From contig JAAYNV010000032.1 of NCBI GenBank assembly GCA_012520645.1, positions 1 through 32,371 of the forward strand: a stretch of DNA of 32,371 bases, given 5' to 3'. The translations under genes were made by a program, and so were the position numbers. Shown piece by piece: positions 14,292-22,088 of the stretch. The stretch comes from Clostridiales bacterium (GTDB lineage Bacteria > Bacillota > Clostridia > Lachnospirales > Lachnospiraceae). The notes under the pieces were generated by a model. The model ran no database searches, was not told the origin of the DNA, and was given only the letters and a program-made list of their open reading frames with translations. The number at the start of each line of letters is the position of its first letter. The first letter of the stretch is position 1.

Positions 14292-14319
14292 GGTGGTCGA
14301 ATAAATCGACCACCTTTTT
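14292..14319 (+). terminator. Terminator of the 77-aa gene
   Basis: GGTGGTCGA (14292-14300) and TCGACCACC (14306-14314) pair perfectly around ATAAA and are followed by TTTTT. It lies 35 bases past the stop codon. Confidence 0.88.
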
Positions 14320-14407
14320 CATATGTGAATCAGCTAAAGCAACGCTTTTCCAGTTCATCAGACTGTATCTGGGAATTATGCTTTGTATTAGCAATGTCAC
14401 TACGCTC

Positions 14408-15178
14408 CTATTTGCCCAATACCGTATTCCGGTATTCATTGGCAGAAATACCCATCTGCTTTTTAAATACTCTGGAAAAATGCGCCATATCCATAAAACC
14501 GACCGATTCTGCAATATCCCCGATTCGAAGGCTCGGATCCTTTAAAAGTTCCTTTGCCTTTTCTATTCTGACATTATTCAGTATCTCGGAGAAATTCTGT
14601 CCGGTATGCCGGTTTAACAGCTTCGACAGATGCCACTGGCTCACATAAGCCTTTTCCGCCACATCGGCAAGCTTTAACTTCTGCGTATAGTTTTCCTCTA
14701 TGTACTGTAGTGCGTTCTTCACAATAAAACTGCTGGCTATGGATTCATGTTCCTCTGCCTGCTCCTCTTCCATCACACTCTGCTCTCCTGCATCAATGTG
14801 CTTTGCCTTCAGATTGTCCGTCATGGTCTGGATTGCCTCTTCCAGTTCCTCCATATTGGAAGGCTTTAACATAAACCGGGTCACCCCCAGCCGGATCGCT
14901 TTCTGCGCATAATCAAAATCACGAAAACCGGTCAGGATACTGACCTCCAGATCCGGAAATTCAGATTTGAGTCCCGCTACCATCGTCAGCCCGTCCATCT
15001 CCGGCATGCAGATGTCCAAAAAGATCAGATTGGGCTTCAGCTCCTCAATCAGTCTCTTGCCCTCTACACCGTCATTTGCTGTTCCGACGACCTCACAGTT
15101 ATATTTTTCCCATGGTACGCTTCTGGATAAACCCTGTACGATAATAGGCTCATCATCGATTATCATTGCTTTGTACAT
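14408..15178 (-). CDS. Response regulator with AraC-type DNA-binding domain
   Basis: A 256-residue YesN-type response regulator. The receiver domain (1-120) has the acidic pocket 'IIDDEP' (Asp8/Asp9), phospho-acceptor Asp55 in 'LIFLDICMPEMDG', and the conserved 'MLKPSNMEELEEAI' Lys. A 40-residue acidic linker leads to two HTH motifs of the AraC family (about 160-256, ending 'GFMDMAHFSRVFKKQMGISA'). I chose the ATG at 15178 with GGGGGA 7 bases upstream; earlier in-frame starts run through a terminator. It is the likely partner of the YesM-type kinase at 18655-20439, and the sugar ABC transporter lies between them, so it probably activates the transporter genes. Confidence 0.92.
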   Translation of the reverse strand: MYKAMIIDDEPIIVQGLSRSVPWEKYNCEVVGTANDGVEGKRLIEELKPNLIFLDICMPEMDGLTMVAGLKSEFPDLEVSILTGFRDFDYAQKAIRLGVTRFMLKPSNMEELEEAIQTMTDNLKAKHIDAGEQSVMEEEQAEEHESIASSFIVKNALQYIEENYTQKLKLADVAEKAYVSQWHLSKLLNRHTGQNFSEILNNVRIEKAKELLKDPSLRIGDIAESVGFMDMAHFSRVFKKQMGISANEYRNTVLGK

Positions 15179-15202
15179 AGCATGTCCCCCGTTCTTTGAC
15201 AC

Positions 15203-15251
15203 GGTAAAAAAGGATCTGCTCTGTGCAAGCACAGGCAAATCCTTTTTTACC
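15203..15251 (-). terminator. Terminator of the ABC transporter operon
   Basis: GGTAAAAAAGGAT (15203-15215) is perfectly complementary to ATCCTTTTTTACC (15239-15251), with a second small stem inside. It lies 33 bases past the permease stop codon, and the A- and T-rich arms suit termination in both directions. Confidence 0.8.
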
Positions 15252-15283
15252 ATGTTCCGCATGGCTATATCATAACATATTTT

Positions 15284-16120
15284 TTAGCCTTTGACAGCCC
15301 CTGCGGTAAGACCTTTAATAATATTTTTCTGTAAGAAGATATAAACAATCAGAACCGGAACAACAATCAGGGTTACTGCTGCTGCCATCAGACCAAAGTC
15401 TGTACCGTATTTGGAACTGATTTCCTCCAAAAGGCTGGAAATCGGATATTTCGTACGGTCACGAATCATAATTTTCTGTACAAACAGGTCGTTATAGGAC
15501 CAGAGGAAACTGAAGATTGCTACAGTGGAAAGGGAAGCCTTACAAAGCGGTACAATGATCTTTGCAAATACCTGGAATACATTGGCTCCTTCCATATATG
15601 CTGCTTCTTCCATCTCAAGCGGGATACTTGCCAGGAAGCCGATCATAACGATTGTTGCAAAGCTTAAGTTTCCGGCAATCTGCGGCAGAATAACAGCCAC
15701 ATTTTTATTTAATAATCCCCACTCAGACATCATGCGGAATACCGGAATGATGGTAGAGAATACCGGGAACATCAGACTTGCGGAAATCATCATCTGCACA
15801 ATCCCTTTTCCCTTAAAGCGGTATCTGGTCAGTCCAAATGCCATCATGGATGCGAAAAGCATAACGCCGATCGTAACGGTTCCCGAAATTAAAAGGCTGT
15901 TCCGGTAAGCCATCAGAATATTCTGTTTGCTGAAGGCATTACTGTAGTTCATCCATGTAAATTCCTGCGGAAGGCTGAAGGAAGAGCGAATGACTTCCGA
16001 CGAAGGCTTGAAGGAATTATTGAATACCCATAAAAACGGGAATATGGTTGTGATTGCCCACATAATCAGTACTACGTAGATGAGAATGGTACCAATTTTT
16101 ATTTTTTTCTGTGTTCTCAT
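15284..16120 (-). CDS. Sugar ABC transporter permease (MalG/AraQ type)
   Basis: Inner-membrane permease, 278 aa, with six predicted membrane segments. The first is near residues 13-33, and the C-terminal pair surrounds the cytoplasmic EAA loop 'MEEAAYMEGANVFQVFAKI' (about 170-188), which docks onto the ATPase. The short N-terminus and the C-terminal 'KGLTAGAVKG' are typical of carbohydrate uptake family 1 (CUT1). I chose the ATG at 16120 with GGAGG 8 bases upstream. It starts 12 bases after the partner permease. No ATPase gene is nearby, so a shared MsmK/UgpC-type ATPase elsewhere is likely. Confidence 0.93.
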   Translation of the reverse strand: MRTQKKIKIGTILIYVVLIMWAITTIFPFLWVFNNSFKPSSEVIRSSFSLPQEFTWMNYSNAFSKQNILMAYRNSLLISGTVTIGVMLFASMMAFGLTRYRFKGKGIVQMMISASLMFPVFSTIIPVFRMMSEWGLLNKNVAVILPQIAGNLSFATIVMIGFLASIPLEMEEAAYMEGANVFQVFAKIIVPLCKASLSTVAIFSFLWSYNDLFVQKIMIRDRTKYPISSLLEEISSKYGTDFGLMAAAVTLIVVPVLIVYIFLQKNIIKGLTAGAVKG

Positions 16121-16132
16121 TTCCCGCACCTC

Positions 16133-17008
16133 CTAATCTCTTTCCTTGATCATCAGATTTACGACCTTGGATACAACCACACCAAGTACAACAATCATGA
16201 TTGCAATGGTAGAACCATAGTCAAAGTTATTTACGCCAAAGGTAGACTGATACATATAGGTACCGAGGAAATGAGTTAATCCCTGCGGTGCTCCCTTCGG
16301 AACCATAACCCATGGAAGGTCGAATACCTTTAATGCACCGGTCAGCGCCAGTGTAATACAGGTGCAGATTACCGTTTTCATCATCGGAAGGGTGATGTAG
16401 AATACCTGCTTAAATTTCGAACATCCATCAATGTCTGCTGCTTCGTATATATCATCAGAGATATCACTGAGTCCTGTCAGCATGATGACAAAGTAGAAAC
16501 CTACATAACTCCATAAGGTCGGTATACATACCATGATAAATGCCAGTTCCGGTTTTAACCAGTTGACCGGTTCCTTGCCAAAGGATGCTAATAACTGATT
16601 TAACATACCACCATTGTAGTTATAGAACAATTTGAATAACAGACCGAGTGCTGTCGCGGAGATAACGACCGGGAAAAAATACACGGTTCTGAAAATCTGC
16701 GCGCCTCTCTTAATATTGCTGACTAATACAGCCAGTATAAATCCAAGTCCTACCTCGAATACCACAGTCAGTACCATCATTTTAAGAGAGTTTAAAATTG
16801 CGATCTTTACTTTCGGATCAGTGAATAAAGTCTTGTAATTGTCAATTCCAATGTATTTCGGCTCTAAGCCCGGCATACTTACAATGCTTGTCATATCATA
16901 AAAACTATTCTTAATGTTCTCAATGAACGGTATGTAGAGAAAGATCAGCATGAACAAAATCCCTGGCAGTACAAATATGAGTAATGGCCACTTTTTCTTA
17001 TATAACAT
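16133..17008 (-). CDS. Sugar ABC transporter permease (UgpA/MalF type)
   Basis: Inner-membrane permease, 291 aa, the first of the pair. The N-terminal membrane segment (8-30) is followed by the periplasm-facing 'YIGIDNYKTLFTDPK' region common in this family, four or five further segments, and the EAA loop 'IYEAADIDGCSKFKQVFYIT' (about 190-209). AAAGGTGG precedes the ATG. It follows the binding protein gene with a hairpin between them. The substrate is inferred from context to be an amino-sugar disaccharide such as (GlcNAc)2. Confidence 0.93.
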   Translation of the reverse strand: MLYKKKWPLLIFVLPGILFMLIFLYIPFIENIKNSFYDMTSIVSMPGLEPKYIGIDNYKTLFTDPKVKIAILNSLKMMVLTVVFEVGLGFILAVLVSNIKRGAQIFRTVYFFPVVISATALGLLFKLFYNYNGGMLNQLLASFGKEPVNWLKPELAFIMVCIPTLWSYVGFYFVIMLTGLSDISDDIYEAADIDGCSKFKQVFYITLPMMKTVICTCITLALTGALKVFDLPWVMVPKGAPQGLTHFLGTYMYQSTFGVNNFDYGSTIAIMIVVLGVVVSKVVNLMIKERD

Positions 17009-17067
17009 CTTTCTTCCACCTTTCTTTTCATTAACTACATCCGTAGTTGAAGTGTTTGCATAAAATG

Positions 17068-17095
17068 AGAGGGGACCGGTTATCCAGCCCCCTCT
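17068..17095 (-). terminator. Intercistronic hairpin between binding protein and permease genes
   Basis: AGAGGGG (17068-17074) and CCCCTCT (17089-17095) pair; on the minus strand the stem is followed by CATTTTAT. A partial terminator here would raise binding-protein expression above that of the permeases, as is common in such operons. Confidence 0.6.
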
Positions 17096-17155
17096 GAGAT
17101 AACTTTTAGTAATCAGCTATGAATTTTTATACGACCCTCACCGTATGTATACTTC

Positions 17156-18511
17156 TTATTCTGCTGCTACTCTGGATGCGCTGAGTGCAAGTGCGTCATT
17201 TAATACGTCCTCTGCGCTTGCGGATCCTGTAGAGATGTCACAGATGCTGTTTACGATATTTGTAAATGCTTCTGCATCCATTCTGGAATCGATCGGTCCT
17301 GCAAAGTTGTTGCCAGCTGCTGCATTTACATCTGCGATAGACTGTGCTAACGGAGTTAATGTCTCTGTAGTAGAAACTTCTGTTGCACATTTATTTACGA
17401 AACCACCTTTAGCCCAGTATGCGGAAACTGCTTCCTTGCTTGTCTGTGCCATAACGAACTTCACTGCTGCATCTCTCTTAGCCGGATCATCCCATGCTTT
17501 TCTTGTGATATAGAAACCGGATGAGAAACCGGATGTGATTGTACCTGCCTCTGCTTTCTGGTTTGCAACACCCGGGAAAGCAACTGCTACGGTATTCTCT
17601 TTATCCTCGATACCGCCTGCATACCATGTTCCATCTAACTGCATAGCTGCCTGTTTGCTCTTGAACAGTTCGCCAACATAATCATTATCAACCGTATCGG
17701 TATCTTCCGGGAATGCTCCCATATCTCTTAAAGTCTTGAATGTCTCAAGTCCTGCTACCCATTCTGCCGGAGCGGTTTCCGGTAAGGACTGGTAAGAATC
17801 CAGACCTGCGGAGTAAAGGATACATGCCTCAATCCAGTAGTGCGGAATATTGTTTAAGGAAACAGCAATCGGAATAATTCCATTCTCTTTGAAGGTTGTA
17901 ACTGCTGTTGTCAGAGAATCCCAGTCAGTCGGAAGCTCTAATCCATACTGATCAAATAAATCCTTGTTGCAGTAAAGTACTTCGGAGAAACCGGTTGTCG
18001 GAACTGCTCTCTGTACGCCGTCTGTGTTTGTAACACCAGCAAGAGCTGTCTCTAAAGTATCTTTTGCGTAATCCGGATACTCTGCTCTGATCTCTTCAAT
18101 AGATACCAGTTTGTCTGTTGCTACTAAGTTAGTTGCCTGTGCATCCGTGAAGAACTGAAGTACATCCGGTTCGTTTCCTACGGAGAAGTCAGCTACTACG
18201 GAAGCCTTGCACTCATTGTCTGCTACTGCAGAACTGTCTTCTACAGTGACGTTCGGATTTTCTTCCTGAAACTTTGCAATAATCTCTTCGTATACCGATG
18301 CATTCGGATCTGTACCACCGAACATGGATACTGTCTTCAATGTAACTGCCTCACCTGTCGGTGCTGCTGCGGTGTCCTCCCCTGCCTCTGTAGCTGCTTC
18401 TGTAGAAGCTGCATCAGGTGCTGTTGTTTCAGCCGGCTTGCTTCCGCATCCTGCGAGAAGTGTGGCTGTCATTGCTGTTGCAAGCAACGCGGATAATAAC
18501 TTTTTCTTCAT
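17156..18511 (-). CDS. Sugar ABC transporter substrate-binding lipoprotein
   Basis: Extracellular solute-binding protein of the CUT1/MalE type, 451 aa, anchored by lipid. The signal peptide 'MKKKLLSALLATAMTATLLA' ends in lipobox LLAGC (Cys22). An Ala/Thr/Glu-rich linker (about 25-58) precedes the binding domain with 'IIAKFQEENPNVTVE' and 'PTTGFSEVLYCNKDLFDQYG', both typical of family 1. I chose the ATG at 18511 with GGAGG 8 bases upstream; a TTG two codons earlier lies in the spacer. It is the first gene of the transporter operon and follows the kinase gene by about 140 bases. Confidence 0.94.
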   Translation of the reverse strand: MKKKLLSALLATAMTATLLAGCGSKPAETTAPDAASTEAATEAGEDTAAAPTGEAVTLKTVSMFGGTDPNASVYEEIIAKFQEENPNVTVEDSSAVADNECKASVVADFSVGNEPDVLQFFTDAQATNLVATDKLVSIEEIRAEYPDYAKDTLETALAGVTNTDGVQRAVPTTGFSEVLYCNKDLFDQYGLELPTDWDSLTTAVTTFKENGIIPIAVSLNNIPHYWIEACILYSAGLDSYQSLPETAPAEWVAGLETFKTLRDMGAFPEDTDTVDNDYVGELFKSKQAAMQLDGTWYAGGIEDKENTVAVAFPGVANQKAEAGTITSGFSSGFYITRKAWDDPAKRDAAVKFVMAQTSKEAVSAYWAKGGFVNKCATEVSTTETLTPLAQSIADVNAAAGNNFAGPIDSRMDAEAFTNIVNSICDISTGSASAEDVLNDALALSASRVAAE

Positions 18512-18560
18512 TTTCAATACCTCCTTGAATGTGTATAGCTTTTTCGTTTGCTATGGTTAT

Positions 18561-18668
18561 ATTATAGGAAAAAGTTATGTAAAAAGCATTAGACAGACTT
18601 GACATCATTTGTACAATTTTGCCATGTTGCATATTTTGTGAACAAAAACCCGCATCATACTGTACAAT
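18561..18668 (-). promoter_or_regulatory. Promoter region of the transporter operon with TGTACAAT motifs
   Basis: A consensus TATAAT (complement of 18561-18566) has no good -35 box at the right distance, which suggests an activator-dependent promoter. Upstream are TTGTACAA (18609-18616) and a related TGTACAAT (18661-18668), about 50 bases apart; the second overlaps the 3' end of the kinase gene. The motif also occurs upstream of the GH94 gene. These are candidate sites for the AraC-type response regulator. Confidence 0.4.
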
Positions 18669-20439
18669 CTGCATACGGTATCATAATGCGCGATCTTGTC
18701 CTTCCATCCTCCATGGAACGGATTGTAAGACCATACTCTTCTCCATATACGAGCTTGATACGCCGGTTGACATTCCGGATTCCAATCGAAGTATGTCTGC
18801 CGCGTTCTGCCGTTCCCGGCTCATAGGTACCTGCCAGAATACGGTCAATGACTTCCTGATCTTGTGTTGTCAGTTCTTTTCCGGTATTGATCACATCCAC
18901 ATAGGTATATCTGTCATCATGATGCACACACAGCCAGATTGTCCCCTGCCGTACCGTCTCAATACCGTGCATAATTGCATTCTCTATGAGCGGCTGTAAA
19001 ATAAGCTGCGGTACATTTTCCCGCAGAAGTTCCCCGTCAATCTCTCTTTCGACCTTGAGGCGCTGTCCAAACCGCATAGACATAATGTAAAGATAGGCAT
19101 CCGCACACCGCAGTTCCTCCGAAAGATAAATCGTCTTCTGGTTATTCCGGTTAATACTGTGATCCAGCACGATACTTAAGGATTCGATCATCTTGCAGAT
19201 TTCGATGTCATTGTTCATACGCGCCTGCCAGTTCATCATTTCCAGTGTATTATTCAAAAAATGCGGATTGATCTGCGCCTGCAATGCTGCAATCTGGGCA
19301 TCCTTTCTTGCAATCTGCTCCGAATAAACCGTATCAAACAGATGCTTGACCTGTTGCGACATATCATTAAAAGAAGAGGCAAGATATGCAAACTCTTCAT
19401 TCGGCATAGCTTCCGACTCTACCCTGGATCCAAATTCTCCCTTTTCCATCTTTTTCGATCCTTCTACCATCCGGTCAAGCGGCTGCTCAATATTATGCCG
19501 CAGAAAACGAATACCATAAAGGGTCATCAAAAACAATAACAGGGAGACCACGACTACGATCCAGTTCTGCCTGCTCGTACTGACCATGGCATCATGTACA
19601 ATATAATAGCATCCAAGGCTGTAGTCATCATATTTCTTCTGATACAGATAGCCTTTGTACTGCCCTTCCCTCATACCAATCATTCTTCCTCTGGCATCCG
19701 GCGAAAAAGCTTCGAACAGCTTCCCATACAACCGGACCGCCTCATCATTTTGATCCGCCTCACCAACGTAAAAAAGTTCTTCTGTCCCGTTCAGTCCTAT
19801 GATCACATTATCCGGTATCTGCATCGGATATCCCTCCGTCAGTTCATCCTTATTCAGTGACACCACAAGACTTCCGTATCTTTCATAGTCAGAGATCGTA
19901 TATAAATTTCGGATCAGATAAATCTTTCCATCAATCACATGCACTTCCACATAATTGGAATCACTTTCTATCACAGGCTGCACAGTGGGCTGAATCCTTC
20001 CCAGATAATCACCCATATTTTCTCCTGTTCTGGAAGCAAAAAAGAGCGGCATTTTTAACCCGGACTCATCCAGATAAAAAGCATAAGACTCAAAACGACT
20101 GTCACGATAAAAGCTTTTTTTCAGCGTATTTTTAATCTGTACATAAAAGGAGGCTTTTGATATTTCCCCTTTCCGGTACTGATTAAGTCCCGTTTCCCAT
20201 TCCTTTTCATAAGACGGTTTTTCCATCAGTCGGATTGCTTCATCAATCCGAACGGCTGTCAGGATTGCTGCAGAGCTGACTCCCTCTCCAATCATTCGAT
20301 CCGTTCGTTCTCTATAGGCTACCTGAAAAGAAAAATAGGTCACCAGAAACAGACATTCCAATGGCAGGAACCAGACAAATATCATAAACTGCGTCAGCCT
20401 CTTTTTTAATCTTATCTTTTTCTTCTTCACTGTCTTCAT
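18655..20439 (-). CDS. Sensor histidine kinase, YesM family
   Basis: Membrane sensor kinase, 594 aa. One membrane segment (about 18-40), an extracellular sensing region (about 41-290), a second segment (about 292-313), a HAMP domain (about 314-370), then the His_kinase domain with phospho-acceptor His393 in 'QAQINPHFLNN' and the ATP-binding domain with N-box 'LILQPLIENAIMHG' and a glycine loop 'GIGIRNVNRR'. I chose the ATG at 20439 with GGAGG 7 bases upstream. It pairs with the response regulator at 14408-15178 around the ABC transporter. Such pairs usually sense an oligosaccharide, directly or through the binding protein. Confidence 0.93.
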   Translation of the reverse strand: MKTVKKKKIRLKKRLTQFMIFVWFLPLECLFLVTYFSFQVAYRERTDRMIGEGVSSAAILTAVRIDEAIRLMEKPSYEKEWETGLNQYRKGEISKASFYVQIKNTLKKSFYRDSRFESYAFYLDESGLKMPLFFASRTGENMGDYLGRIQPTVQPVIESDSNYVEVHVIDGKIYLIRNLYTISDYERYGSLVVSLNKDELTEGYPMQIPDNVIIGLNGTEELFYVGEADQNDEAVRLYGKLFEAFSPDARGRMIGMREGQYKGYLYQKKYDDYSLGCYYIVHDAMVSTSRQNWIVVVVSLLLFLMTLYGIRFLRHNIEQPLDRMVEGSKKMEKGEFGSRVESEAMPNEEFAYLASSFNDMSQQVKHLFDTVYSEQIARKDAQIAALQAQINPHFLNNTLEMMNWQARMNNDIEICKMIESLSIVLDHSINRNNQKTIYLSEELRCADAYLYIMSMRFGQRLKVEREIDGELLRENVPQLILQPLIENAIMHGIETVRQGTIWLCVHHDDRYTYVDVINTGKELTTQDQEVIDRILAGTYEPGTAERGRHTSIGIRNVNRRIKLVYGEEYGLTIRSMEDGRTRSRIMIPYADCTV

Positions 20440-20493
20440 CCGTGATCCTCCAGTCATTTTTCTTCAGTATAACACATTTTTTGCAGATACGGA

Positions 20494-20524
20494 AAAAGAG
20501 CCACCCTTACGGATGACTCTTTTC
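20494..20524 (-). terminator. Terminator after the phosphohexomutase gene
   Basis: On the minus strand AAAAGAGTCATCC pairs with GGGTGGCTCTTTTT around GTAA (one mismatch). It separates the GH94-mutase unit from the kinase-transporter unit. A -10-like TATACT (complement of 20467-20472) for the kinase gene lies just beyond. Confidence 0.82.
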
Positions 20525-20598
20525 CCAAACACTTACTACATTGAGGAACAACCCGTACTACACTTGGGGAGTGCAGTAGGTATTTGATACTGGCAATT

Positions 20599-22011
20599 TT
20601 AAAGTCCAAGGAACTTCTCATAAATTTCAGTTACTTCCCTGGCCTGCTCCATGGTTGGCATTTCACAGAAAATACGGAGCAGAGGTTCTGTACCGGAAAA
20701 TCTTGCGATTACCCAGCCGCCGTTTTTAAAGTAAACTTTGCTTCCATCCAGATAGGAAATTTTTTCAATTTCATAAGGAAGCTCAGGAATCTGCTTATCA
20801 ATCATAAGCGTCTTGGTCATGCTTGCTTTCTTTTCATGCGTAAATTTGTAGTCTCTTTCCTCCATGAAAATACTGCCGCATTCTGCCTCAATATCTTTAT
20901 AAATTTCGGACAGCTTCTTTCCTGTTTTGGCAATCATTTCTACCAGCAGGGAAGCTGCGTAAATTCCGTCTTTTCCTTTGATATGTCCTCTTACTGTCAG
21001 ACCGCCGGAGGATTCACCTCCGATTACCGCATCTGTCTCATTCATTTTTGCAGAAATATGCTTAAATCCTACCGGAACCTCATAGCACTTCTCACCAAAC
21101 TTTTCAGCTACGCTGTCTAACATATGTGTCGTACAGATATTGCGGACTACCGGACCTTTCCAGCCCTTATATTTTACGAGGTAGTAGTAAAGCAGTACGA
21201 GAATATCATTCGGATGTAAAAATCTTCCGGTATCATCAATAATACCAAGTCTGTCCGCATCGCCGTCTGTTGCGATACCAATATCACATTTACTGTCAAT
21301 AACAAAGTTCTGTAACGGACGAAGTGTGGCAGCCGTCGGTGCCGGAAGTTTTCCGCCAAACAGCGTATCATGTCTGTCATGGATTGTTTCTACTTCACAG
21401 CGTGCTGTCAAAAGAATTGTCTTTAAGGAAGTTTCGCTGACACCATACATCGGGTCCAGCGCAATCTTCAGTCTTCTGCTGCGAATTGCATCCATATCCA
21501 CTGCATCAATGATATTGTCCAGATACTCATTGAGCGGATAGATTTCCTGAATCAGCCCTTTTTCCAGAGCAACATCATATTCTAATTCCTTTACCTCTTC
21601 TGCCTTCACATCATTGATATAATTCTCAATATCCTGTGTCTGCGTAGCATCCGCATCACGTCCGCCCGCGGTAAATACCTTAATACCATTGTAAAGCGCC
21701 GGGTTATGGCTGGCAGTAATCATCATGCCATAAGGCAGCTCATGTTTCATCACATAGAACATTACAAGCGGAGTCGGTGCAGACTTATTCACCAGATATG
21801 CGGTAATGCCTTCTGCCGCAAAAACCTGTCCTGCCCACTGCATTGCTTCCTTTGAAAGGAAACGTCTGTCATAGCCGATTACAATGCCCTTGTCCGTTGC
21901 ACCTTCATTCTTCATTTTGTCGCACATTGCTTTTGCTAAGATCTGAATATTCTGTTTTGTAAATTCATCCCCGATGACAGCTCTCCAGCCACCTGTACCA
22001 AATTTGATCAT
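20599..22011 (-). CDS. Phosphoglucomutase/phosphomannomutase family protein
   Basis: Alpha-D-phosphohexomutase, 470 aa, that moves phosphate between C1 and C6 of a sugar. Motifs: N-terminal 'MIKFGTGGWRAVIGDEF', phosphoserine loop 'TASHNP', metal-binding 'DGDADRLG', sugar-selecting 'GGESSGG', and C-terminal phosphate loop 'RFSGTEPLLRIF'. I chose the ATG at 22011 with GAGAGG 5 bases upstream. It lies just downstream of the GH94 phosphorylase on the same strand, so its natural substrate is probably the sugar 1-phosphate that enzyme makes (GlcNAc-1-P or Glc-1-P). The sugar-binding loop alone does not settle which. Confidence 0.92.
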   Translation of the reverse strand: MIKFGTGGWRAVIGDEFTKQNIQILAKAMCDKMKNEGATDKGIVIGYDRRFLSKEAMQWAGQVFAAEGITAYLVNKSAPTPLVMFYVMKHELPYGMMITASHNPALYNGIKVFTAGGRDADATQTQDIENYINDVKAEEVKELEYDVALEKGLIQEIYPLNEYLDNIIDAVDMDAIRSRRLKIALDPMYGVSETSLKTILLTARCEVETIHDRHDTLFGGKLPAPTAATLRPLQNFVIDSKCDIGIATDGDADRLGIIDDTGRFLHPNDILVLLYYYLVKYKGWKGPVVRNICTTHMLDSVAEKFGEKCYEVPVGFKHISAKMNETDAVIGGESSGGLTVRGHIKGKDGIYAASLLVEMIAKTGKKLSEIYKDIEAECGSIFMEERDYKFTHEKKASMTKTLMIDKQIPELPYEIEKISYLDGSKVYFKNGGWVIARFSGTEPLLRIFCEMPTMEQAREVTEIYEKFLGL

Positions 22012-22027
22012 TTTATCCTCTCTTCCC

Positions 22028-22050
22028 GACCGCAGCATCCCACTGCGGTC
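22028..22050. repeat. Hairpin in the GH94-mutase intergenic region
   Basis: GACCGCAG (22028-22035) and CTGCGGTC (22043-22050) are perfectly complementary around 7 bases. It lies between the GH94 stop codon and the mutase ribosome binding site, about 15 bases from the start codon, where it could stabilise the downstream message or set the ratio of the two products. Confidence 0.65.
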
Positions 22051-22088
22051 TAATCATGTTCCATAAAATTTAATGAATTTATTAAAAC

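Noticed and set aside
14245..14514. 89-aa minus-strand frame that looked like a transposase tail
   Set aside because: Half of it overlaps the response regulator gene in another frame, and the rest crosses the plus-strand terminator; no transposase motif could be confirmed.
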